Assembly (NCBI GenBank): GCA_020466095.1
Contig: CM035807.1
Span: 63,086,650 to 63,150,649 of the forward strand
DNA: 64,000 bases
Reading direction: 5' to 3'
From: Chlorops oryzae
Taxonomy: Eukaryota; Arthropoda; Insecta; Diptera; Chloropidae
Each line of letters begins with the position of its first letter. Positions within the stretch are counted from its first letter, which is position 1. Shown here piece by piece: positions 10,199 to 20,112 of the stretch. The translations under genes and the position numbers were made by a program. The notes below the pieces were generated by a model. That model was not told the origin of the DNA. It saw only the letters and a list, made by a program, of their open reading frames with translations, and made no database searches.

Positions 10199-11427
10199 AA
10201 ATATCCTTAAATACAATTTTTATGAGGAGGTCTTTTTTTTCATGTATTTTAGATTTGGCAGATTAGTTGTTTTCCAGCGGTTTTACTGGCTTGTTAGTTA
10301 TATAGCTGGCGCTGTGAACAGTGGTTTTTGCCAGTTTTTACTAGCTTTTTAGCTATGTAGTAGGTTTATATATGGCGCTGTGAATAGGGGTTTCCGAAAG
10401 TTCTATACTGGTTTATTTGACACATACTAGGCGTTATGATTGGATGACGGCAGTGCTGCCAGATTAGGGGTTTTACCCTTGAATTTGGATGATTTTAGTC
10501 CTTTTTGAGGAATTTTAGTTGCGAATCAAATATTAATGTAATAAAATTTAATAAAAAAAAAGGGACTCCTCGAATACTGTTTGTACAGAAACAATAGTTT
10601 GAAAGCAAGTAAATGCAGCTTTTGTACTACTACTTTTAGACATTCGATATTTATGCAATTTTAGTGGAAAACGGTCAAAAAAAAAGAAATTTGATATGCC
10701 CTTTGGGGGAATTCGGCTTGCACCATTTTGCAGCACTGGATGACGGTGTCATTTTTTGCGCGGTAGCATTGTTGGTATTGGGCGATTGTGCGTTCGTTTG
10801 TGGGGGCTTACTTTTTAACGAGTTCTTAATATACATATTTTTATTTATAAAGTCGATATAAAAATTGGGATTGTAGAAATCATCACTAAGAAGTGCAACA
10901 TAAGTGATGAAATTGCAGCTTATTTTGATTAATGTGATTTCCAATTATTGTCAAACTGGAAGTGGCAAAGGGATGGTGATTGAAAAATGGCTCTGACGCC
11001 GACAATTCATAAGGGAACTGGACGAAAGTCCGCATGCGAACTTCCATCATTCTTATAAACGTCCTTAGTAAAAATGTTTTTTATAGGCGTGGTCTAAAGT
11101 CCTTTTTTGCACGAAAATTTTCTTAAATAACATGTTCACAATCTGCCTTACTTCAAAACATATTTGTACATGGGTTGCAAACTTTTTTTGTTGGGTTTAA
11201 AATTAGAAATAGTTTTTTGGATGGGTTAAAAGGTTAGAAAATTATTAAAATGGAAAAATGAAAACTTAAAAAGTTAAAAAATAATTTTTTTTTAGATGTG
11301 TTAAAAGTTCGAAAGTAAAAAAAATGTTTTTGATGAGTTGAAAAGTCTCTTAAAAGTAAAACAACTAAGAAACATGCAGTATTTTACTTGTATTGTCAGA
11401 CTCGCCTAACTACATATAACACTCTAA
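10199..11427. other. Unassigned sequence
   Basis: Starts with the resumed 143-bp array unit, then has two imperfect copies of TGGCGCTGTGAA followed by GGTTT (about 10308 and 10374). On the minus strand, 10830-10680 has a Thr/Asn/Gln/Ser-rich frame with plausible fly-like codon use (within an 89-codon frame at 10944-10675), but no recognised domain. CATGTTCACAATCTGCCTTACTTC at about 11130 recurs at about 20643. Otherwise I see nothing. Confidence 0.35.
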
Positions 11428-11741
11428 AGTGGTTTCCAGACTATAGCCTTAAGCTGAATTAAGCACCTTAAGTTAATTTTACTCGTTCATTTAAACTGAA
11501 TAAAGGGGTCCGCTAAATAAGTTAGTTAAGTTGATTCAAGCGGAATTTCATTGGCGTCATTGTTGATTTTCCCTAGTGTACGAGTGAAAAAGTAGTTTTT
11601 ATGGCAGCACTTGTAGCAAGCACGTAAGCAAAAACAGCTGACTACTTTCATTAAATAAGTTATGCTAGTCTGAAATGGGGTTTTCTTAAATCTACTTAAG
11701 GCCCTTAAGTAGGTTTAAATTTTTGTAGTCTGGAAACCACT
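11428..11741. mobile_element. Small inverted-repeat element (MITE)
   Basis: Terminal inverted repeats AGTGGTTTCCAGACTA (11428-11443) and TAGTCTGGAAACCACTT (11726-11742) are perfect over 16 bases and bound about 314 bp of non-coding DNA. The AAGCTTAAGG-type sequence just inside the ends is also partly inverted (CTTAAGC near 11450, CTTAAGTAGG near 11703). I could not fix a target duplication, so the superfamily is open. Confidence 0.65.
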
Positions 11742-11767
11742 TAACTTGTTTTAAAACATTTGAGTGT

Positions 11768-12282
11768 TGAATAAACTGTTGAGTTTATTGTTTACCTTTC
11801 GGTCCTTGCTTCTAGCACATAAACCAGAACGCAATCGATGTAGTGAATTTAGATATTTTCAATCAAGCACATGAACCTGATTGATTCGACGAAGTAACAC
11901 TCAAGAGAATTAGTATTGACTTGCTTTTTATTTTCAAAATTTCTTTCTTATATACTAGTTAACAGCTGATTAAACAAAACAAAAATTCAATTTAAAATAT
12001 TCAATAATTCGATTTGATGAGTGTCATCATTTTTATGCAAGTTCTGATAAATGTAAGTTCAGCAATTCAATCGGTGCGAAAGCGAATAAAACAAGAAAAA
12101 CAATTTAAGTGAAGCTACATACATATCCAAGACCAAAAAACGCCGATTTGGCTGCCGTCACGGGGCAAATGAAGTTACATACATGAATATGTATGCAGAA
12201 GCAAAATCAAGATAAGCAAAGTGACTGCATACATATGTACGTATGTAGCTGTTTATGCTTAATTATGTGAATGGACTGAACA
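11768..12282 (-). repeat. BEL-1 3' LTR (515 bp)
   Basis: TG...CA ends. Compared with the 20113-20627 copy, differences are seen only near 12073 (G versus A) and in the ATACATA/CGTATGTA run near 12235. On the + strand it is followed by the non-coding 3' tail of the element (12283-12602), which precedes the env-like stop codon. Confidence 0.95.
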
Positions 12283-12602
12283 TGCTCCCGGCCGTTGACG
12301 CATGGTCAACAGACGACATGTGTGGAACCTTCTTATTATTTTGCTGACTTATCATTTTTGGGGCAAGAATACTCCAAGCGATTGCGAAATTTATTTGAAT
12401 TTGTTTGTTCTTGATGAACACTTGACAATAAATAGAACGTAAAAATTGCAGAGTTCAGAGGAGAATGCAATTTTAATTTCAATTGAGAAGCAAATTTAAA
12501 TAATTATAAAAATGATGACCTTTGTGGAAGAACTGAGTGAGTTTGTTAAATTATGGAATTGTGAAATAATCTTCTTCCTTTTTTAATTTCAGATACTTCG
12601 TT

Positions 12603-15600
12603 TTATATTGAAGATAATTCAAATGTAGATCTTCTTCTGGCAGGCTTTGGATGAGGGATTGCAAGAGCTCTCTGCTTACGTCTTGAAATCAAGCATTTTA
12701 TTAGTAGAATCGCTGCTACACAGGAGACCAGTATAAGAGATCCGTAAGCAATGATTGTGCTGTGTGTGACAGTTGTTGTTATGTTTGGTGGCAAATCGAA
12801 TGCTTGATGTGCCTTTAATTCCCTTTGAATTCGTGCTAATTCTTCTATTTGTGTTGCATATGAGTGAAGCGGTGAAAGCTTTGTGAATCGTTCGTTAAAG
12901 TTTGTTTGTAGAACTCCAATTGAGGTGTAAGCTTCATGAAGTGTGGAAGACTTAACATGGCGTCCATGAATGACGATGTCGTCTCCCTTAAGAGTGCATT
13001 CTGCTTGCAGTTCCAATATGCTTGTTCCGTTAAGTGCTATTATCTCACTTTGATCGCCGCATACTGAGGTTAATTGTCGCGAAATTGTCGACGCAAAAAT
13101 CCATTTATTTTTTATATGGAGTTGATACCACATGGTCTGTTCAGTTGTAGATTGCAGCACACATGATGGATGTGAGTCAGAATTGAATAGGCTTAGCTCA
13201 CATTTATATGCATTTGTTCCTTTGTGAAGTGTTGATTGTATATTAGGGCACAAAAAGATGTTGTTGACTTGTGGGCATAATTCCAATTTTTCGTTGCTCA
13301 TACCAAAAAACTCGTCACGATGATCGCTGATGGCAAGATATGAAGTTGTCAAAGATATTGATGCTAATGTTTTATTTATGATTGCTGGGACTGGCGTTAA
13401 ATAATACAAATGAAACATTCTTTGATCAATTAGTGGTACGTTGATGTTGAACACTACATGATTTTCTGCTACAATTCCGTTAACGTCAAGTAACTTATAA
13501 AATTGCAGTACATTTTCCGGTGTTGCTGGTAGTTGTAAATGTGGTGGGAGATGTGCCTTAATTCTGCCTATTTCATCAGCAAACTGTTGTGGGGTGAGCA
13601 AGAGCGGACTTATTTTTCCATGATGGCTGTCTATTAGAACATCTAGTATTGACGATCGTGATCCTTGAAGAGATAATGATAGCACCAGGAGTTGAATGAA
13701 AAGACTTGTTATTTTTTGGGTAGATTGAAGCATAGATGTTGCCCCATACCCAAGTTCTGAACCAATTAAATTTAATCTTTCATCGATTTCGTGGAATTTT
13801 GTTTTGACCTTTGCTTGGTCTTTTTTGATTATATTTATTGTTGAGTCGATAAAAGACGTTTGATTTTTCAGCAGCTTGATTAAGTGAGCCTCATTACTTT
13901 GAACATGAGAAATTGTTTTTGACATCTGTTCTTCGTAGTTAGAGTCCAACACTCCAAATAGTGAATTTGCAATATTTCCTATTATGTCCATAGCGCCCCT
14001 TTTCTTCCTTTTTGATAGTAATTCGAATCCTGAGTCAAGTTCTTGCTCAACCTTTTGGAGGTAATTGGTAGTAATTGCACATGGTGGTTTATTGCCGGTG
14101 GAGTTGCATATTTTTTGTAGACCTGTTATTCCTGATTTAAGAAGTATTAAGTCTTTCTTAAAAGCTTCTACATCAAAAAATATAATGAATTTCCAATTGG
14201 TTACGATGATTTTAATTTGGCCGATTTCTTCAAAATGAATTCCTGGTATGTTTGGTTGTCTATTAACCTTCACAGCACTGCCCATGACCAATGGTAGTAA
14301 TAATAACATTACTAATGACATAAGTGTGAGGCTGGGCCGTGTTCGTCTTCGCTTACATGGAATGGCTTCTTCTTTTACTGAGTTTGGTTCTTGTTCGATG
14401 GTTTCAATTTGTTTAGCTGCCTTGTTAAAGTTATCAGGTGGAAACAGAGGGGCTAATCGGTGAATTGCGCGTTTATAAATTCCCTTTTCTGTTTTGACGT
14501 CGACCACTCTCACTACATGGTCATCGCCTCGATATACTTGAACGATTCTTCCCAGAGGCCATTGTAGTACTGGAAGATTGTCTTCCTTCATGATAACCAG
14601 TGTTCCTTCCTGGACGTCTGTTTTTGGTCCTTTCCATTTATATTTGTGTTGAAGGTCAGCTAAGTATTCCTTCGACCAGCGGTCCCAGAATTCTTTTCTA
14701 AGTTCTGTAACTCTTTTCCATTGTCCTTGTAGTGTGCTTGCTGATTGGAGGATGCCTTGGTCAATCGTGGAAATTAATGGTTCGCCAATTAAAAAATGAC
14801 CTGGTGTTAAAGCGTTAAGGTCATTGGGGTCATCCGACATTGGTGTGAGTGGTCTTGAATTTAGTATTGCACTTACTTCTGCAATTGCTGTTCGGAGTTG
14901 TTCATCAGTTAATGATGCTATTTCCAAGGTTCGTAACAAAAGATGCTTTGCTGACTTCACTGCTGCTTCCCAAAGCCCTCCAAAGTGAGGCGATCTGGGT
15001 GGGATGAAGCGGAATTCTATTCCTTTAGCACTGCATGTTTTTATGATGCTATCCTGAGCTGAAGGTGAAAGAACAGCATCTTCGATTAAATTTCGAGCTC
15101 CCACGAAGTTCGTTGCGTTGTCACTATATAATGTTTTACAGTGTCCTCTTAGTGCGGAGAATCTTTTCAGAGCTCCGATGAATGCTTCTGTTGATAGGTT
15201 TGAAACGAGTTCTAAGTGCACTGCCTTAGTAACAAAGCAGCAAAATATGGCAATATAAGCTGTTTGGGGGTGTTTTCCCCTGACGTTGAAATGTATCTTG
15301 AGCGGTCCACAATAATCCACTCCCGTCGTCACAAAGGGTCGAGCTGGTTCCACTCGTGCAGCTGGTAATTGGCCCATAATTTGATTGAATAACATCGGTT
15401 TTGCTCGTCTACAACGAATACAGTGATTCACAATGGATCTTGTCAATTGTTTTCCTCGAATGGGCCAGAACTTTTGTCGAAGGATTGCCATGAGTGTTTG
15501 TGCTGTGCAGTGAAAGTTTTCTTGATGAACGGCCTCTATCAATAATTTCACTATAGAGTCGTTAAACGGCAGCAACATTTGGTGTTTCGCGTCATAACCT

Positions 15601-16928
15601 TGAGACGAATGTTCAAGTCTACCGCCAACTCTCAATACTCCTTCCTCATCAAGGAATGGAGACAGAGAGCTTAAGTTGTTGGAATTTGGCAGATGCTCTC
15701 CTTTGCGAAGCATTTTTATTGCATCCTTAAATTCGCTGAACTGGACTTCTTTGATTATGTAATTTAACGCTGATTCGAGCTCTGAGGGTGAAAGCTGTAT
15801 GTTTTTTGGCCGAGAAGTTCTTGATTGTCTGCAATTTTGAGTAAATCGAATAACGTAACCGATTACTCGCTGAAGGTATCTGAATTTGTTTCTTGCATCG
15901 ATTTTGTGAATTAATGGAACGCATGGGCCTAATGTTGATGATGAGGATGATGATGCTGATGCTGCTAAAGTTGTTGTCTTCCGTTCTAACAATGTTGTTT
16001 CAAGTGTGTTACTCTGCAGTGGAGATGTCCAAGTATCCTCATGATGGTACAGGAACATTGGTCCGAAGAACCAGTTGTGCGCGGTTGCTAATTCATGTGG
16101 ATTTATTCCACGTGAAAGAATGTCGGCTGGATTTTGCTTTGATTGTACACGCCGCCACTGTTCAGGAATGGTTAGATCTTGAATTTTTTGTATGCGATGG
16201 GAAACGAATGTTTGAAATGCTGTCGACTTTTGGTTAATCCAAGAGAGAACAATTCGTGAATCTGACCAGAAGTACGTCGCAACATTGTTTAGTTTTAGGT
16301 CCGCCTTCACTCGCGCCACCAGTTCGGCAGCCAACACTGCTGCACAGAGTTCTAGACGTGGAATTGTGAGTATTTTTAATGGAGCTACTCTATTTTTTGA
16401 GCAGAGTAGTCTTGCTGTTACGGTTTTATCTTTATTTTTTGATCTTATGTAAATGCATGTGCCATATGCTTTCTGGGATGCATCACAAAACGCATGTAAT
16501 TGTGTGGATATTATTTCGCTGTTATTGAATATGTGACGTGGAATTTTGACATTGTTGAGTGACTGTAAGCTTGTTCGAAAGTTAAGCCACCTTGTATGGA
16601 GTTCTGGTGGGATGGAGACGTCCCAGTCAAGCTTTAGGTCCCATAAGTGTTGGATGAATATTTTGGCGGTTACTACAGCTGGGGCAACTAATCCTAATGG
16701 GTCAAATATTTTAGCTATTTCTGACGTAACTTGCCTTTTTGTGAATTTTGTTTCATCAGTAATTGAGGCCTTGATGCAAAACTCATCTGTAGTCGGAAGC
16801 CATCGCAGTCCGAGTGTTTTGATTGATTCGTTGGTGTTGCTATCGAAATCAAGATTAATCTCTTGATCTTCTGCTGGAATACCTTGCATCAGCCTGGGAG
16901 AATTAGCACTCCATTTTTTGGGGTTCAT
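12603..16928 (-). CDS. BEL-1 pol C-terminus (RNase H, integrase) fused to env-like domain
   Basis: This 1,441-codon frame starts inside the polyprotein, just after the RT thumb. In order it contains: a Pao-type RNase H (CDASQKAYG, about residue 165 on; IPRLELCAA); the integrase zinc region (HCTAQ...HCIRCRRAKP) and core (TTGVDYCGPL; TLYSDNATNF; PPRSPHFGGLWEAAVK) with the D, D and E positions present; and the DUF5641 tail (GRIVQVYRGDDHVVRVVDV, about 830-850). An env-like part follows with a hydrophobic segment (about 868-888), a furin-like site KRKKRG (about 972-977) followed by a hydrophobic fusion-peptide-like stretch, several N-x-S/T sites, and a C-terminal membrane segment (about 1388-1412). 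The env is in frame with pol, as in roo. RNase H degrades the template RNA and integrase inserts the cDNA; function of the env is inferred. Confidence 0.92.
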   Translation of the reverse strand: MNPKKWSANSPRLMQGIPAEDQEINLDFDSNTNESIKTLGLRWLPTTDEFCIKASITDETKFTKRQVTSEIAKIFDPLGLVAPAVVTAKIFIQHLWDLKLDWDVSIPPELHTRWLNFRTSLQSLNNVKIPRHIFNNSEIISTQLHAFCDASQKAYGTCIYIRSKNKDKTVTARLLCSKNRVAPLKILTIPRLELCAAVLAAELVARVKADLKLNNVATYFWSDSRIVLSWINQKSTAFQTFVSHRIQKIQDLTIPEQWRRVQSKQNPADILSRGINPHELATAHNWFFGPMFLYHHEDTWTSPLQSNTLETTLLERKTTTLAASASSSSSSTLGPCVPLIHKIDARNKFRYLQRVIGYVIRFTQNCRQSRTSRPKNIQLSPSELESALNYIIKEVQFSEFKDAIKMLRKGEHLPNSNNLSSLSPFLDEEGVLRVGGRLEHSSQGYDAKHQMLLPFNDSIVKLLIEAVHQENFHCTAQTLMAILRQKFWPIRGKQLTRSIVNHCIRCRRAKPMLFNQIMGQLPAARVEPARPFVTTGVDYCGPLKIHFNVRGKHPQTAYIAIFCCFVTKAVHLELVSNLSTEAFIGALKRFSALRGHCKTLYSDNATNFVGARNLIEDAVLSPSAQDSIIKTCSAKGIEFRFIPPRSPHFGGLWEAAVKSAKHLLLRTLEIASLTDEQLRTAIAEVSAILNSRPLTPMSDDPNDLNALTPGHFLIGEPLISTIDQGILQSASTLQGQWKRVTELRKEFWDRWSKEYLADLQHKYKWKGPKTDVQEGTLVIMKEDNLPVLQWPLGRIVQVYRGDDHVVRVVDVKTEKGIYKRAIHRLAPLFPPDNFNKAAKQIETIEQEPNSVKEEAIPCKRRRTRPSLTLMSLVMLLLLPLVMGSAVKVNRQPNIPGIHFEEIGQIKIIVTNWKFIIFFDVEAFKKDLILLKSGITGLQKICNSTGNKPPCAITTNYLQKVEQELDSGFELLSKRKKRGAMDIIGNIANSLFGVLDSNYEEQMSKTISHVQSNEAHLIKLLKNQTSFIDSTINIIKKDQAKVKTKFHEIDERLNLIGSELGYGATSMLQSTQKITSLFIQLLVLSLSLQGSRSSILDVLIDSHHGKISPLLLTPQQFADEIGRIKAHLPPHLQLPATPENVLQFYKLLDVNGIVAENHVVFNINVPLIDQRMFHLYYLTPVPAIINKTLASISLTTSYLAISDHRDEFFGMSNEKLELCPQVNNIFLCPNIQSTLHKGTNAYKCELSLFNSDSHPSCVLQSTTEQTMWYQLHIKNKWIFASTISRQLTSVCGDQSEIIALNGTSILELQAECTLKGDDIVIHGRHVKSSTLHEAYTSIGVLQTNFNERFTKLSPLHSYATQIEELARIQRELKAHQAFDLPPNITTTVTHSTIIAYGSLILVSCVAAILLIKCLISRRKQRALAIPHPKPARRRSTFELSSI

Positions 16929-17637
16929 TCCTGCCTCCTTCAGTATGGTAGTCAGCTGATTTTTTTATTTCAATAGCTTCGGCTAGTGAATTTGCGCCCG
17001 CTAGCCCGTCGTCCACATAAAAATTGTCTCTGAGAGCTGCGGCACCTGCCGGGTATTTATTGATGTTTTCTTCTGCTATTTTGTATAGGCATCTTGTAGC
17101 AAGGAATGGGGCAGACCTTGTTCCATAAGTCACTGTGTTTAACTGGAAGTATTTGACAGGTTGATTGTGATCGTCTCTCCACATGATGAGTTGAAGCATT
17201 CTGTCGTGAGGATGTATTAGGATCTGTCTATACATCTTCTCAATGTCTGTTTTAAAGACGAATCTCGGCATTCGAAAGCGTAGAAGTATTGAGAACAATT
17301 CGCTTTGAACTGTGCGACCTGTGTACATAAGCTCGTTTATCGAAATTCCTGTCGTTGTTTTCGCTGATGCATCAAAAACAACGCGTAGCTTAGTGCTCGT
17401 ACTCTCTGGGCGTATCACACAATGATGTGGTATGAAGTATGGTGGATTCGAGACGTTATCTGGTGCGATTTCAGTCATATGACCAAGCGTTTCATATTCT
17501 TTCATGAAGTCTTTATATTGCTGTCGAAGGATATCGTTTTTCGCAAGCCTTTTTTCCAGACCGATAAGTCTATTGTACGCTAACCTCTTGGATTCACCGA
17601 TTAACGATATATCACCTGATAGTGGTATTTTGACCAT
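16903..17637 (-). CDS. BEL-1 reverse transcriptase segment (frame-broken)
   Basis: A 244-codon frame carrying the core of the Pao-type RT: HHCVIRPESTSTKLRVVFDAS, then FKTDIEKMYRQI with the first catalytic Asp, then FYVDDGLAG with the YVDD box, about residue 210. It overlaps the upstream gag-protease frame at 17601-17637 and the downstream frame at 16903-16928. Both overlaps look like single-base frame breaks in one original polyprotein, not designed overlaps: reading across each break in the next frame restores family-typical sequence. The second break lies beside a run of seven T (plus strand 16960-16966), a place prone to mutation or assembly error. Confidence 0.9.
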   Translation of the reverse strand: MVKIPLSGDISLIGESKRLAYNRLIGLEKRLAKNDILRQQYKDFMKEYETLGHMTEIAPDNVSNPPYFIPHHCVIRPESTSTKLRVVFDASAKTTTGISINELMYTGRTVQSELFSILLRFRMPRFVFKTDIEKMYRQILIHPHDRMLQLIMWRDDHNQPVKYFQLNTVTYGTRSAPFLATRCLYKIAEENINKYPAGAAALRDNFYVDDGLAGANSLAEAIEIKKSADYHTEGGRNEPQKMEC

Positions 17638-19964
17638 GAAGCGGCCGGATTGGGTTTTCCTTGTGTTGAGTAGAAATGCTCTTCACATAATTTTTCTGCT
17701 ATCGAAATTGGTTTAGTAGATTCGGCGACTTCTTCCAGTTTCCAAAATTTCGAAATTGCCTCCTCTAAGTCGTTGTCAGAACAAATTCCACACACTGCTG
17801 TAGGCTCCTCAGGTTGCTGAACTTTTCCTGCAACAATCCAGCCAAAAACGCTATTCTGCATGATGGGAAGATTTTCTCCAATTTCAAGTTTTCCTTCACA
17901 TAATAACAGATGGTAGAATTCTGCTCCTAAAAGTAAGTCCACTTTGTTGGATTTACTGAAATCAGGGTCTGCCAACTCAATTTTACGCGGTAGATTCCAT
18001 TTTGAAGTGTCGATGTCTTGACTTGGCTGTTTTGAAACGATTTGTGGCAAAACATGAGCATCGACTGACGTTGAAAACTTGTTCACACGAGAATGAATTT
18101 TTAAACTGACTCGATGATGTGCATTTTTTTTTGTTTTGCCGATTCCTTCAATACGTAGGCTAGTTGACTTGGTTTTCACATTTAACTTTTTGACCAATTT
18201 TTCCGTTGCAACGTTGATTTGAGATCCGGAGTCCAGAATTGCTCTACATTCAATCTGCTCGCCATTATTTGTGGTTACGATAACGCGTGCTGTACCCAGT
18301 AGAACGTAATTGGTTTTTGTAAGTGATTCCCTTGATAGAAGGCTGGTCGTACTTTTATTTTCGGATGCATTATTCGCTTCAGGCTCTTGTTGAACATCTT
18401 GCTGTGAATTGTGCTTGGAGTGAAGTGTTGAATGGTGTTTTTTTTCGCAATGCTTACAATGACCAGACTTGCAATCAGTTGCCTTGTGGCCGGACTTCAG
18501 GCAGTTGCAGCACAATTTCAGTTGCTTCACCCATTGCCATTTTTTGGATAAAGTTTCATCCTTGAATTTGTTGCAAGCGTATAGCTGATGTTCTTCACCA
18601 GTGCAAACACTGCATTTTGATTCGGTTGATTTAGGTTTTACCACCGAAGCTGATGTTCTAGATGATGTTGTCTTTGTGTTTTTTCCTAGTGCTTCTAGTG
18701 ACTGGAACCGATGTTCTATGAATTTCAGGACACATTGGAGTTTTACTGGATTTCTATTGTCTGTTAGGGCTTGCTCGAATGCTGTATGAGTGTTTCGATC
18801 AAGCTTTTTTATGAGAAGATGTGCCACTAGAATGTCCCATTGGTCAACGGGAATGTTTTGAGCCCTTAGTCCATGAATGCATTCAGTTGTGACGTCATGT
18901 ACATCCTTCAATGCTGCTGCTGATTCTGATGTGACGTTAGGTTGGGATAGAAACTTGTTCAAGAGTTCTGTAACCAATAGCCGTTTGTTATCGTAGCGAC
19001 TAGTCACGATTTCCCATGCTATGTCATAATTTTCAGGTGCCATAGACAGATGTTTTATTAAATTTTTTGCCTCTCCTGTCAGAAAGGTAGATAAGTAGTA
19101 CATTTTCTGCACATCACTTATATGCTTTTTGTGTATGAGTTCAACGAATAGCTCTTTGAACTGTGTCCACTGCGAGAATTTTCCGTCGAATTTTGAAAGT
19201 TTAATTTTAGGTAACGGAACCTCTAAGTCTTCTTTGGATGACGTAGACTCTGAAGAATATGCTGGTTGACTTGCTTCGTTTAATTCATCTACCAGCTCCC
19301 TCATTTCCTCTTGAAACTTTAGGAATTCTCGTGTTGAATAACCATTGATTGGTGGTTGCGTAGAAGATGAAATTTGGTTATCAATGGTTTCCATTTTTTG
19401 TAATCGTTCTACTATGAGCCTGGCTTTGCCACGGTAGAACGATTTGTTGTGAGTGGTGAAGCCTGTTGCCTCTATACGCTCCTTTAATTCTAAGAGCGAC
19501 TCCTTTAAAGCTGTTTGATTGTTGAGTAAGACATTGTTTGATGAGGATGGCCCAGTTTCAGAGGAGCCTGATCCCAATGTTTGTTGTTGCTGAGTAAGCA
19601 CCGTAGGCACCGTAGGTGTTTTTGCAGTTGCACCTTCGAGCTCCGTTGGTTGTTCGCTTCCTTTTTTAAAGGTTTCGGTCCAAGTTTCTACAACCTTTTT
19701 TATGCCGGTATAATAGTCTTTTTTGAAGTAGTTATTGTCATATTCAACTTCTTCTTGACTAATGATGTTCGCATGGTTTGCGTTGAATGATTTCCATAGC
19801 TCTGTTAGCCTGGACAATCTTTCCATGAAGTAAGCCCTTGATTTTTGCTCTTTGGAATCCTTTTTCGCATTCCTGATGATGTTTTCAATGGCCTGCCCAA
19901 GCTGCTCTTGATCGCTGAAGAGCCGTTGAAGATCACTAGCTGGTGGACCGATGTCAGTATCCAT
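17601..19964 (-). CDS. BEL-1 gag and aspartic protease
   Basis: A 787-codon frame starting MDTDIGPPASDL. The first about 240 residues are charged and partly coiled. A DUF1759-type capsid region follows (SQWTQFKELFVELI...YYLSTFLTGEA, about residues 262-300). Near 455-515 is the Pao nucleocapsid triad of Cys/His knuckles: CSVCTGEEHQLYAC, CCNCLKSGHKATDC and CKHCEKKHHSTLH. The protease/DUF1758 region holds the active site ILDSGSQINVA (about 575-585) and GAEFYHLLL. After about residue 770 the frame runs into nonsense where RT should begin, marking a one-base frame break near 17640. Gag packages the RNA; the protease matures the polyprotein. Confidence 0.93.
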   Translation of the reverse strand: MDTDIGPPASDLQRLFSDQEQLGQAIENIIRNAKKDSKEQKSRAYFMERLSRLTELWKSFNANHANIISQEEVEYDNNYFKKDYYTGIKKVVETWTETFKKGSEQPTELEGATAKTPTVPTVLTQQQQTLGSGSSETGPSSSNNVLLNNQTALKESLLELKERIEATGFTTHNKSFYRGKARLIVERLQKMETIDNQISSSTQPPINGYSTREFLKFQEEMRELVDELNEASQPAYSSESTSSKEDLEVPLPKIKLSKFDGKFSQWTQFKELFVELIHKKHISDVQKMYYLSTFLTGEAKNLIKHLSMAPENYDIAWEIVTSRYDNKRLLVTELLNKFLSQPNVTSESAAALKDVHDVTTECIHGLRAQNIPVDQWDILVAHLLIKKLDRNTHTAFEQALTDNRNPVKLQCVLKFIEHRFQSLEALGKNTKTTSSRTSASVVKPKSTESKCSVCTGEEHQLYACNKFKDETLSKKWQWVKQLKLCCNCLKSGHKATDCKSGHCKHCEKKHHSTLHSKHNSQQDVQQEPEANNASENKSTTSLLSRESLTKTNYVLLGTARVIVTTNNGEQIECRAILDSGSQINVATEKLVKKLNVKTKSTSLRIEGIGKTKKNAHHRVSLKIHSRVNKFSTSVDAHVLPQIVSKQPSQDIDTSKWNLPRKIELADPDFSKSNKVDLLLGAEFYHLLLCEGKLEIGENLPIMQNSVFGWIVAGKVQQPEEPTAVCGICSDNDLEEAISKFWKLEEVAESTKPISIAEKLCEEHFYSTQGKPNPAASWSKYHYQVIYR

Positions 19965-20094
19965 TTTTGTTGACGAAATTAATTTCCGCAGAGTTAAATG
20001 ACCGTCGCGCCTTAAATTTCGGAAACTTTCGATTTTAAATTTTACTGTCGCGATTTACCAATGCAAACACTTTCGATTTAAGGATTACGCGTAA

Positions 20095-20112
20095 TCACGT
20101 CGGGGTCACCAA
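20095..20112 (-). promoter_or_regulatory. BEL-1 primer binding site
   Basis: On the minus strand, directly after the 5' LTR, the sequence reads TTGGTGACCCCGACGTGA. A TGG...CCCC sequence right at the LTR edge is the standard place and form of a BEL/Pao tRNA primer site. The tRNA was not identified. The leader 19965-20094 separates it from the gag ATG. Confidence 0.75.

Noticed and set aside
15893..16237. Plus-strand frames antisense to BEL-1 pol (also 16546-16866, 18323-18789)
   Set aside because: Shadows of the minus-strand polyprotein.
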